A DNA stretch of 64,000 nucleotides from Myxococcales bacterium UBA5297 (GCA_002408385.1 DHSB01000076.1:1-64000), one strand, 5' to 3'; shown: positions 27,201 through 30,490, counted from the stretch's first letter. Numbers and translations: made by a program. Notes: generated from the sequence alone by a model not told the origin.

Positions 27201-29540
27201 CCCAACGGGCACAGGGGTGCCCGCCGTCGGCGTCAGGATGGCGATCTGGGGAGGGAGGTCTGCCCGGACGTGCGCGTCGAACCCCGCACGCCGCTGGTTG
27301 CCGCCCGCATCGACGACCTCGACCTCGATCTTGACGGTCCTCCCGACCGCCTTTGCCGGGGGAGTCCACTCGAGCTGAAAGGAGACCAGGCCGCTCTCGC
27401 TGCCCTCCATCGCGCTCGAGACCTTCTTGGTTGCCACCGCGTTTCCGTCTGCGAGCAGGGTCAGGTCGACGCCCAGCGCGAGCGCGTCGTCGCCCACTTT
27501 TCCCTGAACGGCAAACGGAACCCCGACCGAGACATCTGCAATCGGCCCCGAGGGCTTCGCAATCGTCACCAGGGGTGCGCCGTCGGGAACGATACGAACC
27601 AGGAGTACCTCACCGGTCACTGTGGCGCCATTCCGGTCGATTGCTTCGGTGCGGATCGACGCGGTGGTGCCCCCGCTTCCCGGAGGCGGCACGAAGCTCA
27701 TCTCCCACAGCGGCACAGGCACCGGCACGAGAGCATTGGACCCGGGAATACAATTGGCCATGCGGATCTCGACGCGTGGGGTCGCGCACTCGCCAATCGG
27801 TGCGTCGTCGACCGAGAAGCGCACCACCTGAAAATCAAGAGTCGAGAGGTTGCACCACGGCCTCGGGCCGCTGGTGACTCGAATGACGTGCGGGAGCTTT
27901 TCGACGAGCATCGCGCCCGGCGAGGGCATCTCGTAGACGATCTGCTTCGAGCTCGGCGGAGGTGCACCGGTCACACGGACGTCGACCGGCTCAGCCTCGA
28001 CTCGGTTGCCTCCTGAGTCGACGACGACTGCCCCCAGCGCCAACGTAGGACCGGCAAACGGCGGGGCCGCGACCTGCAGCTCATAGGGGGCCTCGGAGTC
28101 GCGCGCAGCCGGCACGCCGTCGACTTGGAACTCTACGTAATCGACACGAACGTCATCGTTGGCGAGGGCTCGGAGGGTGAGCGTCGTTCCCGCCTGCACC
28201 GTCCTCGGAGCCTGCAACCGAATCTCCGGCGGGCCATCGAGCGCATCGACCAGAAGGCTGGCGATTCTTCCCGCGTGCTCAGCGAATACCGTGGCTGAGC
28301 CTGCTCGGTGCGCCGTCGCCGTGCCATTGGAAGAGACGGTCAGGGTCGCCGCGTCGCTGGTGCTCCAGATGGTGCCAATCGCTCCGGGGGTCAGGTCTAC
28401 CCGCCGCCCGTCACTGAGGATTCCCTCCAGGCGAAGCCCGAGCGAATCACCAACCCTTGGAATCGACGCCCCTGGCGGAAGGAGCTCGAGAGCGTCGAGG
28501 TGCGCCGAGGAGTCGACGATGACCAGCACCTCCTCGGCAAAGCCGCCGTACTCCACCTCTACCGTCGTCTCACCGTTGGCCCGGGCGACGAGCTGTCCGT
28601 CAGGCGTCACGACGGCAACGTTCTCGTCGGATGAGCGATAGCCCACACCATGCCCGGGTCCGCTCAAGTCCACCGCGCCGGCCAGCGCGAAGCGACCCGT
28701 CACCCGCAGCGATTCGCGCTGCCCGAAGCCTTCGGAGAGCAGCGCCGGCGAGGGCTGGACGCTCAGACCAAGCAGTTGGTCGAAGGTGTTGGCGCTCGTG
28801 AATTCGACCGCAGAGGTATGAAGCGCTCTTCCGAAGGGGTCTCGAATCGAAACATCGGCCACGACCACGCCATCAACAGGGACCGAATCGATGAGCACAG
28901 GGACGGAAAAGGCCACGTGGCCCGGCTCGGCAGCCGCCGGTCGCCCGTTCGTTGTCTCCGCGAAGGCGAACGAAGAGCCTTGGGCATCGTGCAGGCTCCC
29001 TTTCAGCCGACGCAGAGCCTCGGATGACACACCGATGAGAGAAAGGGTGGCCGAGGCAACGGGCCCCGAGAAGAAGACATCAACAATCAGGCTTCTGCCA
29101 CCGTCCTGGAGGCGAACTGCAACGGGCTTGGGTGCAAACGCGGGAGGAGCAGCGGCCGCATCGTATTGAGTAACGAGCTCTCCTTCTCCGCCGGCTTGCG
29201 AGCCGACTGGGCGGGCACGCACCTCGAGAACTCCATCGGTGGGCAGCGGCTGAGACAGAGGAACCAGCACGTGAAATGGCACAGCACCGGCACGGTCCCG
29301 ATTGATGACGACCTGAGAGAGGCTGGCGAAGCGCCCAAGGGAGGGCGACTGGCCGGTCACACTCGCAACGAGCTGGTCAGCAGGACCATCCACTTCAAAG
29401 CCAACCTCGACCCATGTCGCGCCCATTCGAAACGGGACGACTGGAAACGTCGACCTGACTGCTGTCGATGCGAACCCGGGCGCGGGAATCGCAAACAGCA
29501 GCGAAGCCGCAATTGTCACGACCGATTGATTGAGTCTCAA
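1..29540 (-). CDS. Giant secreted multidomain protein (Ig-like / beta-propeller / IPT-TIG), 3' end outside window
   Basis: One minus-strand frame is open from 29540 to base 1 without a stop: at least 9,846 codons, with the C-terminus outside the window. The TTG start is chosen because GGAGG lies 5 bases upstream and the first 24 residues form a signal peptide (MRLNQSVVTIAASLLFAIPA, then PGFA). Reading from the N-terminus I see two Big_2-like domains (about residues 255-430), then about 21 Big_7-like Ig domains (about 437-2860) with the DDVxVxxVExxVDG signature. Seven propeller/Big_5/TIG-TIG supermodules follow (about 2850-7180), then five Ig domains, a propeller, four Ig domains, another propeller and eight Ig domains. 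The last of these precede the first turns of a probable parallel beta-helix. The protein is likely exported and surface-attached or shed, as an adhesin, stalk or matrix protein. It is probably co-transcribed with the upstream PpiC gene. Domain names come from motif recognition, not searches. Confidence 0.93.
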   Translation of the reverse strand, partial: MRLNQSVVTIAASLLFAIPAPGFASTAVRSTFPVVPFRMGATWVEVGFEVDGPADQLVASVTGQSPSLGRFASLSQVVINRDRAGAVPFHVLVPLSQPLPTDGVLEVRARPVGSQAGGEGELVTQYDAAAAPPAFAPKPVAVRLQDGGRSLIVDVFFSGPVASATLSLIGVSSEALRRLKGSLHDAQGSSFAFAETTNGRPAAAEPGHVAFSVPVLIDSVPVDGVVVADVSIRDPFGRALHTSAVEFTSANTFDQLLGLSVQPSPALLSEGFGQRESLRVTGRFALAGAVDLSGPGHGVGYRSSDENVAVVTPDGQLVARANGETTVEVEYGGFAEEVLVIVDSSAHLDALELLPPGASIPRVGDSLGLRLEGILSDGRRVDLTPGAIGTIWSTSDAATLTVSSNGTATAHRAGSATVFAEHAGRIASLLVDALDGPPEIRLQAPRTVQAGTTLTLRALANDDVRVDYVEFQVDGVPAARDSEAPYELQVAAPPFAGPTLALGAVVVDSGGNRVEAEPVDVRVTGAPPPSSKQIVYEMPSPGAMLVEKLPHVIRVTSGPRPWCNLSTLDFQVVRFSVDDAPIGECATPRVEIRMANCIPGSNALVPVPVPLWEMSFVPPPGSGGTTASIRTEAIDRNGATVTGEVLLVRIVPDGAPLVTIAKPSGPIADVSVGVPFAVQGKVGDDALALGVDLTLLADGNAVATKKVSSAMEGSESGLVSFQLEWTPPAKAVGRTVKIEVEVVDAGGNQRRAGFDAHVRADLPPQIAILTPTAGTPVPVGTELVLTASVVDERRSDLQVAWFVDEMPVGVAAGAPFAASFHVPNLAAGSSMVITATARDAAGNEGAAEPVTVFAVEDTTAPSVSIVVPRDLAEVPGSQALLISVAGLDDVRVARAEILFDGQVVFEEEAPHENAGIRGSFLTHWIVEPELLSGASSHRIGARAYDAAGNVGIAPEHLIHVHADAPPSIGFVAPRASARVVSGTRLEVIVSAEDDIAVSSVELFASSEKVGTSFVPPYRFMLPVSGAPRVLELSALATDSSGQIGEASLVVEVVADEQAPLVGFRSPRDGAQVFAGRELQIEIAASDDVGIAKAELFVGGVSQGALNQGAQQGLYSLFRWSVPISLSAAGKSLQLRATARDAAGNTAERTAELQVEADRPPQVSVTYPAPGSRFKEGEDVKVVATFADDDGVLAFAGRSGGAVWGSFASKPVPVDITVPKALTVWAPIISKGQAPTVGAIARDTAGQQAFTDVELAIVRDVEAPVAVLAQPLPGQPPLEIKKGGSLAARVEVEDDVRVARVAVFVDEVEFPTPDEDADWLTGTAERFEQTTIPNPLGPGETITERRYFGTFGGTVSLESVPVGRHTLFVRAFDPAGNLTDTDRVDFEILPVVDREPPRVTLRVVGTPDERTCVAGSTVRIHVSAVDDVLVQEMALDFEGEAIALSGLKPKDVVSASVSFQFPDLGILGQRPVTFSASATDSSGKQGAANLSCELVEDSPPLVGILQAGTGGLLTEERPEQVVFEHGDDVGVERGTLLLSTSATISADPDELLLAAPAALSGTAVPEVSLTFGEQQVFQIGAEPGILRVRPHQSSSLGKQPRRLLLALAPSPAGEGARLRVAYRYRVKQGQENSADYAAFLTANPGGRRTLSLEQAPFEVDLSFPSVLEIDEVSIEIEAMGEGEQAAVSRLGISYKDAVQVRAWAAGEMLAVQPLNLPDPNPGKTIRGSASVKVPMGWAPTSALLTAVVSDTAGAAAKATRAMATQRDFEPPWVLVKSPANGSSVVENAVFEIRLASGDNVEVESVELLVDGSVREAVSRPRSDVVVPMQLPLPNDGAPIVLSAIARDRAGNAAASSEVFVHVVADEPPTISFTSLSSKVERVTKAELDSGFVRLLQGTEATLYLEVADDVRVATLQVEYLGSTLLDRQYTGTLERRTESVRFTPPVGMDGAPSVLVARATDHTGKEASARLIIEARRPQAPALAIAAPVDGAQIAEGSIQFFFVAVAGDDTSVRSVDLYVNGQPALLDRPYHCYNELTNIDYCGTKIGVAGLLSEDGLPIATDASVRAALASLPAPFNDAGRMKRWQGLVKLPAGFVDLDPSRDQTTVELRALATDDQGNQTSVVHLLRVVEDLAEPIAEVLRPSFSQDLVEHTNALVQVSARDNVFVERVEVLAGPSAGNLSVVHVAGGFPPENAASGSAYDVYAPMTSVEVALPWIDQIGGGDKAPYFVGARARDISGNWSELFLQPVDVVRDREPSVYIVSPSDGSPVVEGSLGTVAVAAEDDVAITSVELHVNGELHPIVLRSPPYLFAVAVPSGELTLSIRAVGIDSYGHRVPSQSVIVPVVADRAPTVAIADPRQGETLTEGRDFAFVVAAQDDVEIVSVAASVEGGVGGPLQFVSTKRPYSFRVPLPYGSAGRSLTLRARAVDSAGHEALAADVVVPVVADTSQPEVWFASPANGSQIVEGLKLDVEARAEDNVSVVSVVFRLDGAIVATMPAAPYRFSYRVPRGQVGSFLQFSAEAIDTSGNRSEATTTVQVVADELPAVSAIAPALFVENLPVAISAVASDDVAIAQVSFHVGPQAEQPPEVARRYLLPYEIPYVADSSFVGTELTVQARAFDLAGQEKWSLPIAVPVVADQPPQVELVKPVANQLVFDGDRMRLEARALDPDGGVARVLFFVDGRRVDMALEAAGIPGEPAIWAGTWVAPVGSGNRVFAVTAVAVDTAEQETISAPVLVGTVRDTAPPDVELVDPPDRDVVTEGEQVALSAAAEDNAEVDSVDFYVDGVPLDGSSVPFVGPANRPLYGVTWLVPTGSPGTDRTIQATASDPSGNLGHSQQIEVELGMRPADSFSAWELASNEIGFGQLATRDDGLVAVAGELKKAGLPPFGLVGLARASEDGILERVSHLPFDGPLEQIAWRGDLLVAANRFQSYKSNQVGTETLAVPPQLVTVDASNFALPKLLGTVDLPSSDLFDIAAHDRLAFVANGESGVVVVDLGEPTLPQRLLTVPVVGDARAVAVADDLLLVAAGPGGLRVLDLRDPRLGELGFVAVPGNAVELDVVGERAFVGCEGPDAELAVVDLSRPAAPRILSLLSHRPARRDLLATGLAGLAVFGEVVVVTAALTDQDAIPAKGLLSASVLRPDGVASTFVRANLPVAADLAEAPGGVVALTGEHRDKLLSFSLPRLVVTDIAPRDGAEQVAVDAPELSISVRFSMPPDPTTLAASTVVLRAHDPAIGPVVPTQLSVESRRVTVVPEVALELATRYYLTVERGVATDSGLALLEPFRASFVTGTSSGNPPIVMDVVPPAGPMDGGTRVTVHGSGFAQGARLFFSDTEAGEILVSSDGISLSARTPPQVEGPAVVTVVNPDGLQDSLFGGFVYLQVLEASYAVPATGALAGGELVEVVGAGFQRGAVVQFAGAAASEIHVVSSGRIRLRTPPGYYGPADILVVNPDGQRALAPSAFLYTDLSVSSVIGKFDGNPNLPGKPAHLLAEGTPGRVALADGRAWVLSDAVIETSARDLPTLLESSRHGTVGIVDVSDPENASVLGGVSLVPPYQPLDLAVRGDLGYVIANAPDLPFVDVVGEGGPSLLVIDAADTTAPRIISTSRFTGEAHRIALVGDLALVAAGSSGLTVFSIANARNPVLLSSTNQMLARGAVREVKVGEVAADGDLALVAVAYGNGSSTLVVDLSLSGMPVVGELLGTAAGKSGQFGDLAVRQQRGLAAVERLESLSLSPPVRPSVAGTIPPLVGRAEFMATALGPQLAAAAGRGSGSAVLQLLLGTDPSSMRAIDALDLYPAGEISGIALEQDVVVASVRQPVVDSKANDALVVVQMPFPMVVAVSPRDGANGVPPSSALSIETNRPAATEGLGLRLLRLDGSAAGAPVVSSVVVDGTIIQVLPAQPLAVDSRYRMVIDSLSDAVTGSPMPVPFESEFATASSTTAAEVTLWGMAPRQGPSSGGTLVTLTGTGFEQGLEARFNGIPAFVESVAMDGTSVALRTPAGVAGAATLVVRNPSGTEATWVGAFLFVEPLRLDSIHPSRGPTSGGTLVSIEGRGFTPVGSVEVHFGDAPAHQVRVLGLNRIECRTPDGQRGTVDVTVTNPDGAAAVVPNGFTFDQPTTASVRIGRAWDAVVIGDWAFVIDGGLKVVDLSGLHRHGDLANTPIAPDRKADFVDENGDRVDDRIVGSLSFPSQAVSVSYPPEGGDRLFVGMREYGCKRLRPGCIPEPLWGGVAEVDISDPEAPRIVGTTQTGTGGAYGVDGRADRLLAAVEADGLTSLDISPHPAHAPFIIENVGIEPAAQALAVAGALAAVGTGLRDHSAEKISQGELRLFDVAGTATVLSSIAVDVQRVRLQGTLAVVAAGEQGLVLVDISAPAVPRLLAQVAVGGFAWDVRLAGDVAYVAAGSAGVAVVDISNLQQPTVLYHVTGAQGGEARGVALAGGRLLSLRDNGRQGWSVDFGPASELSVIQASVSNGELVPLSLPSVTVVFSSTFDSTLAADAFSLTANGAPVPGALEAGSPEEPLSTMLYRLDGPLPPSAELRLGVSETLATRDGKALLAPFEVVFRSASGEGAAPHIGQIAPRVGPAAGGEVCELLGAGFQPVSRVFIGNSETTVLAASSTRLTVVIPPGAPGLADVAVLNDTGLMDRREGGYLYVAPLRALSATPRFLNPRGGSVVTVTGAGILPPWTSPLGGTRVSIRGLPAVSVSVQSLNRLEAVAPPGFFGPAEVVLSSADGLQRSEAPSEVGYGLSFAGSEQVATVRPSALAQDSQIPLLLYAAAGPGGMGNSFKEPYFGPYGSGEAPNSWRVVSYDVSLPGRPRASGGEAVDLRGAEIDRFVAARCGQLPDETPLEPELRPDSLGVAEANGRLLVANGQSGLSVFDSGDPAQLPLLSQARNLGSFSTQTYPTDVGALVLTTLMRTEHCGDLEFYVGHGARLAAVDARGTDAVVVSELNLGSDAFDVRLASGRLFVAGGEHEGSLHEPGKCSVLPVPPHDTLGLGQRTSYCGEKAPKGRLVIFSGASKGSVELGALDFPFNLTSIEIVGDVAIVAAAEHGLVFVDVSNPVEPEELSRIPFDKSLSNTPGEPQRLKLIGDLLFVSAAGGSVVIVDVSDPRAPRLVSGGNTETAWDTAVVSDRLYLAGGDRLTELSLPFSFAVGHSPARDELVPPSLEHFSVLFNRAVAAPSVNTSSVRVTGPSGELPISLEVTADHGALRYAIEGSFEQPLEPDSVYEIQVDASVTDQRGGSLLIPVRTQFRTASAGSIRPSLAALSPTTASTGGGDVLTISGTGLSGLSSVRIGEEEAGFTVLADTEVEVIAPASAKAGAVDLVVTVAGGIQAAIPFGVLYLHPLAGLQATLSPDNGPITGGTRVELTIPEQAFAPGSSVTVGNRPGVDVDIQSLSKLTFTTPRPDEAELVPVSIARPGESPVQVGVFSYDLPTGTTINLPGFPPRVASEVKLVADTLYVGVPTGNYKALELFDVMLEERPIRLGGVATDGPVRGLDVSGSLALLATESFGLAAVDVDDPQAPYHVARALTVGRATGVRIEGQAAYVSTADPGPGTGYVQQFDAADPSLPLIASVALDADGLALELGAERFYVLTTQLEGNAGNGLFLSIYDRAGGLIGRVPVEPSMSSYESLVRCRLAVRSARAYVTVGDRLLVFDLSDESNPTALMSTELDAQAAGLSWAGGALFVATSGEDTLVSVPPTSLLAVSVHPADGALAAPDTMIRVEFTLPVAPTSVNEATFSVHAVEGASSYPVAGERAVVFAVRGSSLTFSPTLPLIPGQTIRVDVEGITDFATSPLAMPVHTTFVVASDGALLPTIDAITPRSGLVDVSTPAIVRGYGFREGTGVLVGGVPAMVTATASDALEIVVPPSAGLAAGPAAVEVVDPSGLRTVKLGGFVYRDHLRLQSLSPDRSGQAGGIAVELRGDGFAPGMAVAFGQTGSFQVRVPTSRTAFAVVPPGPPGLVDVRVELLGQSHLLPQSFLYGAGAVAKLSTPPVADLVVDGQAGYAALGGTTDIVGSDGTVYQRSRRASQGGLLVADLSEPTAVREIARLTFPGSGGSRRLVKQGELLFVAAGQGGVKLVDVSLPAEPALVTTLESVGEAVDVAVSGDLLLVADGLGVTAYRLGETPEPLKVAERELPGGAQAFALHGPWLLVANGEASEPRLYVVDARQGSLPIVGSVPLSAPGVHVTAEGTRAFVSLGRSGQVALVEIADPSAPAPAGALMVTDPLGSDWLSAEKTLVHGGIATVAAGGGKLQRFSVPVGQTPTWLESAAVTGDAKALAFMGRHLLVGTLVLDVAGGPVEMPLTDAAEASGLLAGTLASVALEHLELRGSVPGEGVTAPVRASVEVLLTDLPDPSTAGEVRLLLDEDPSVEVAVSRRVASAPGGGKLVLTPSAPLALDRPYRIHVGSRLADLQGGMLGAEASVRFRSARLAGSETPVIYSTSPSWGLEAGGEPVSIEGDGFLAGCTVRMGGSEATVLEVEPSGRRITVLTPAGSAGAAAVEVANPSQLSGMRHGGYRYLVPPQIEAIEPDHAPFSSRERIRIRGRGLFEGSKVLFQGVPARDVSLDSDGSLLVEVPDEVTGVVDVEVATAAPQGEISDEAATGFTFTLASVHELSGSAKALTSTGNALLVARDGWVQAWDLSVPESPMLVGEAAAPDSASAIAVVGTKAYVAGENQVVRYELGGCGMAPRAQCDLIALDAPLVGPPGTKLTGIAANERSAYVAVANGNELVLLGEVSGALQVVAVDYVSQGVIRALAVVDDDLALLADQQGRSTLELRSLTDGTLGLVGSLTDLPNGARALEAQGSMLAVAAGARLILIDASDPSYPQQVGSWSSGGPAVLSVAMAGPWLLAGSSDRVWWIDSSDGLLTRTWAAERGDSAALVNAVAVVAGYETNLLRLPYPVPVASQPLPGQGLGQGMPVSVTLSERLPAQCVADTGVEILGPVSGTRSVVGSTVQLLPSAALVPGQFYLARVTFAPVPYVGGDATAPWTFPFIGSVAASPLRVDSLTPDHGALSGGYTLSVVGEGFDATTTVAIGGKPAELTQAPSPSVLVVSAPAGEAAGPARVRVENAAGQSHELLGGFTYIEPLTVSAVTPPVVHLDGGWVLIEGSGFTRGLTAMLNGAVVSLRAITPSSFELRVPSGPAGELALRIVQPGSPPLLVAAAVQRADLVAPKVIAWEPMTQLGNSNVPLEAVLTVRFDEPIEPSSVSALHLEQVGVPVPGIASAGPDGTSALFTPSQPLLSTTDYLLVATGIADLAGNPVNASRQFRTRDVVPPQVALAIAGLGPVTDGMQVAVEVDWDIVATVTDDAVGSAGSATLEIDGAAVAPVGSTSNPRHFTYRWPASAIGQTSRLVAVGRDLSGNESDPVQVVINVVGDTPPSCSFVKPAVAQVSAEEGATLDLLASCTDNHGLRTIDLRLDGRTIAHKTFSSTSGSLSYSLHLGPVESTTQHELSIQALDDADLPGAASHVIVTISQDATAPSVALLTPAAAAQVVAGAEVQLRASAQDANGVVSMRFLADGVELGQKSEPPWTMVWKAPATAAPTSVLLSIEARDPRGNTGSASSSLTVEPASDAPFVSITKPAWPALSFVEGEEVEVEADATGSAGISSVILALGSDEVTVTSPPWRSTFIAPSVPGEPRVILARAFAVDGAGAESAPVFRAVTITDDGLASPVVSLETLPAGPLFAGGSSLQVQAATDLTATGQILLSVDQNPVGESELGGARFELPFVSEGSAVSITATALATGGGEGTAQSDGTLARFARAAPALLADTATSGGPTVVEVQGDRLLVVTDEGGGRALVELRARDGSLLSSTRLDGRPVAGMLRGDTAWVALATNGVGELQLLSLPTLSLEHTIALRREPTCLASLHSGVAVGTDEGVELRAADGTFASRLALGPAKHLATDADRLLTVAGGKLIELESSLLASAPEISSGEVSSALLVVAMGGGRACVAGTEVACYRREAGTFLLEGTQPLPSPARSLARHGAWLFASTDEGLLVFEARNAPRSAGLFPALAGPLAISGAEVFGATSQGVVRLELERGSGIPVVTLAPVSSAAPGARVALGAAIADGSDPLDAYTAELRLNGETVGLLDSDVPAFIDLPVSGAHAAVELVVRDMAGNLAQASASIALVDDGLGPELVGIDAPAEVFEGGRFRAVPIARDPARVAEIELAFGAATPVSAQAPVLFAELSAPEVDGDLVVGLTAVAIDEQGRRGAPVEISILVREGASADRQLSLQRIGSGPIYEGSFVAVRATVTPEDGVGETRFFVEGEEQQVVTAPPFEAELLMPLGVGARNVTVAATAVDEQGRASQPSFLVLTVVDDLVAPVFALSIEPTGSEVSAGSLVAVEADLADSGAIESSAVFARIGGVELARGGSSLLFQVPEATPAGTELEIMATATDRAGNTATARATRTILAPMLPEAGIPADGSFAGTESVFVLGSHLYAAGAGGVVIGELSRGDVPALVAVGSYPTATVARSVVVQGQVAYVALGAGGLVLVDVSDPTAPRRIGQLAGSFEAVASAAGAVLASSETKVYRIDAAIPDVPRATALSDGVLGSSATGGWVKGSTAYYADWDSGGALNAYAVSVAPAIAKTVERSGDLVVVGTDRSLKIFADRSWTGERGASLGEVALPPVRVVTVADGMAFVAGEDGRLRLVDIRDPRKPRMVAVASIDARALDISGGVLIAAGDAGVSLLSLADPAGFSAQTAMATQILTDMPLGLCTFRRGVLAAAGSAGIASIDLGTPTMPAVAGSIPMANARQIERVERSLYVLDGGTLKAYLERANGSLVVQSNSALAAFGSLQRFAVSPDRLWAIAGGAVKSARLSALSEQASMMLGASTVDVSGDSERALIALGSSGLAVVEVQPGGRLELAGSTSTAAVDAVALDGTFAVAGNANSLAVFDIASGMPLEQARVTTQGAVRRIRLFGRLALVSEGGAGVELWDLANAGNPVLVETLPARRADDAVVAAGHVAIADALAGVLVYALPENLAPPSAQLSLPAIGFELPAGGSFPVRGSISGVAHDSAELLIDGRSALRLDEAAPSARWSIPSWAVPSSAFSVQVRAWAHDGLQAVSAPRQVRVVAATSDAPSLAGLVPSSGSFVSGQVITVAVNRTGGAAPFSADVSFGGRLLGTLGQSPAAPGQLTGMVRLPVLATETTELLSVVLVDAAGRSATAHSTITVKADEAAPSTPTGLPSQLRAAPFVNRVKVSASDDGAFALVLEVDGAGVASAHKAGGALVLSHELLLPEDSVGSTVTLRAVAQDAAGRESSAEHVYSVEPDGEPPTVWFSAGPPEYAAEGSYVEVVVKGSDPDGDLASLALHLDGTEVARSQTATLNAAVRLPMMDCGSSAHFEAIATDARGREVRVSAVTSLLPNPPPQIALMPDRLSIAAGETVTFCARATDEHDISEMTADLDGAAFSGPPVSCGAGCWELCQTELVHRDVPLTFSASAMDGHSLESQAARTYSVTKAPTTLSIWTNYSTLHAGVTARVCVRANDDVAVSELVAEVGGVVMDATPASCGAGCLQLCDDKFIPALPEIVVSALAIDNIGLSASKTVAFAVTSQPPALQITPNVASLIEGETSRICARATDDVGVASIAAEVAGVAMSGTPTSCGSKCLEVCESVLVPAAAELVVAASAQDGAALEAVASRTYSIVANVPPAVSLVLPPYLVLDTAAILRAVVSDERSPLAWAEFRVDGSVVGTRVSNPSSGTTVSAAFTPTAVGTVVIEVVAEDALGMQGSAVRSVEVILPEEPTETTDVIGMTDFSFDGKDIVIRGSTLRIDGPHHFASVRVLQGGVLTHSGQGLEGKFYLDITVDGLVEVDATSRID
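560..1370 (-). repeat. Three consecutive cysteine-bearing Ig-like domains of the giant protein
   Basis: Three adjacent domains, about 283 bases apart, share an unusual four-Cys pattern. One Cys lies in a CARATD or CVRAND strand and three more form an SCGxxCxxxC cluster about 30 residues later (near 1300 and 1200, 1025 and 920, 735 and 645). Almost all other Ig domains in this protein lack cysteine. The pattern suggests two disulfides per domain and a locally stiffened segment just before the presumed beta-helix. Confidence 0.75.
7975..20990 (-). repeat. Seven tandem supermodules: LVIVD-type propeller + Big_5-type Ig + two IPT/TIG domains
   Basis: A composite unit of about 1.7-2.0 kb recurs seven times, with approximate bounds 20990-19150, 19145-17180, 17175-15300, 15300-13260, 13250-11580, 11580-9780 and 9735-7975. 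Each unit begins with repeats reading like LLVADGLGVTAYRL or VVVDLSxPxxPxxL, typical of LVIVD beta-propeller blades. An SbsA/Big_5-type domain follows, with phrases such as SxRDGAxxVxxxxxxxVxF and LxxxTxYxLxV. Two IPT/TIG domains with GPxxGGTxVxxxGxGF and an RTPxGxxGxAxVxVxNPxG ending close the unit. An extra Big_5-type domain closes the array. Two more propellers, without the full unit, lie near 6.2-5.4 kb and 4.2-2.5 kb. Confidence 0.78.
20960..28235 (-). repeat. Run of about 21 tandem Big_7-like Ig domains inside the giant protein
   Basis: Domains of roughly 90-130 residues follow one another. Each opens with a PPxV-type strand and carries a DDVxV/SVExxVDG-type centre and an AxDxxGN-type last strand. 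I counted 21 openings by eye; a few are longer and divergent, including one near 24.5 kb. This is the pattern of the bacterial Ig family often annotated as Big_7. The repeats are diverged at both DNA and protein level, so this is an old array rather than a recent expansion. It probably forms a rigid stalk between the N-terminus and the propeller region. Confidence 0.8.
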
Positions 29541-29550
29541 GCCCCCCTCC
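29541..29550 (-). promoter_or_regulatory. Ribosome binding site for the giant gene
   Basis: Read on the minus strand this is GGAGGGGGGC immediately before a TTG codon. It fixes the TTG start at 29540 rather than the GTG seven codons later, whose shorter product would lose the Arg-containing n-region of the signal peptide. The site lies in the 17-base gap after the ppiC stop codon, which supports translational coupling of the two genes. Confidence 0.75.
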
Positions 29551-29557
29551 AAGCGAT

Positions 29558-30490
29558 TTACGGCGATGGGGTTTCGACGCGAGCGTCCGCTTCGCGCCGA
29601 AGTCGAGAGAGCAAGCTGTCGAAGAGCTTTCGCTTGCCCTGAGGTGCCATCCTGTTCTTCAACTCGCTTCGCGCCCGCTCGAAGGAGATCGCCTTCGCGT
29701 CTCGCCTCTTGAGCAACTGCACGAAGGCAAAGCCCTCTGAACACGAGAAAACCTCTGAACGGTCTCCCGTATTAAGAAGCGAGAAAACCGCCTGCTCCAG
29801 CTCAGGCTTCTTGCGGTCGTTGACCACGAAGCCAAGGTCACCGCCGCGACTTCGCTCAGGCCCATCGCCTTCGAGCGCGACCTTGGATATCGGCTCCCCC
29901 GCAGCGACCCGAGCTGCGAGGCGTTCAGCCTTTCGCCGGGCACGCTCTCGCTCCGGCACCGATGCGTCCGCGCTCACCTTGACTAGCACGCGAGCCACCC
30001 TTGCCTGGGCGGGCTCGACGAACTCGCGCTTGTGCTGCTCGTAATAGGCGCGCAGCTCCCCCTCGGTCGGCCCTGGCGCGGTCTTCTCTTCAGCTTCCAG
30101 CAACGCCTGGACAATGAGCCGCTCCTCGAGCTCGTCGACCTGCCGGCGAATCTGCGGGTCGCGGTCGATTCCGCGGCGTCTTGCCTCATTGACGAGCAGC
30201 TTCTTGTCGATCAGGGACCGAGCAATCTCCCGTTGACCAGCAGGCGTTTCGAACCGGGCTCGAAGCGCAGGAGGCATCCTTTCAGCTTCGTGGTGCATTT
30301 CCTCGCGGGTCACCACGCCGCCATCTCCAAAACGGCCGAGCACTACTTCTTGCGGCGCGGCGGCTAATGGCGTCCGCGGCGGCGACTCACTGCAACCAAC
30401 GGCGGCAACCATCAAGACCAATAGCGCGCGGGCCCCAAGTCGTAGGGGCACACATGTCAGACGGGAGCTTGATGTGCTTTGGTTCGTCAC
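29558..30490 (-). CDS. PpiC/parvulin-type peptidyl-prolyl cis-trans isomerase lipoprotein
   Basis: This 310-residue protein starts with GTG. A hydrophobic segment ends in VAAVGC (Cys 33), a plausible lipobox, so it is probably anchored in a membrane facing the periplasm. A SurA/PrsA-like N-terminal helical part (about 60-140) contains FETPAGQREIARSLIDKKLL. A parvulin-like domain (about 150-265) follows, with QARVARVLVKVSAD, the hallmark GGDLGFV and an ending FVQLLKRRDAK. It catalyses proline isomerisation and acts as a foldase for exported proteins. The giant secreted protein begins 17 bases downstream on the same strand and is the obvious client. No strong Shine-Dalgarno sequence is seen, so the start is the least certain part. 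Confidence 0.88.
   Translation of the reverse strand: MTNQSTSSSRLTCVPLRLGARALLVLMVAAVGCSESPPRTPLAAAPQEVVLGRFGDGGVVTREEMHHEAERMPPALRARFETPAGQREIARSLIDKKLLVNEARRRGIDRDPQIRRQVDELEERLIVQALLEAEEKTAPGPTEGELRAYYEQHKREFVEPAQARVARVLVKVSADASVPERERARRKAERLAARVAAGEPISKVALEGDGPERSRGGDLGFVVNDRKKPELEQAVFSLLNTGDRSEVFSCSEGFAFVQLLKRRDAKAISFERARSELKNRMAPQGKRKLFDSLLSRLRREADARVETPSP

Noticed and set aside
29540..30490. One fused PpiC-giant protein
   Set aside because: A TAA stop at 29558-29560 ends the PpiC frame, and a separate ribosome site with a signal peptide follows.
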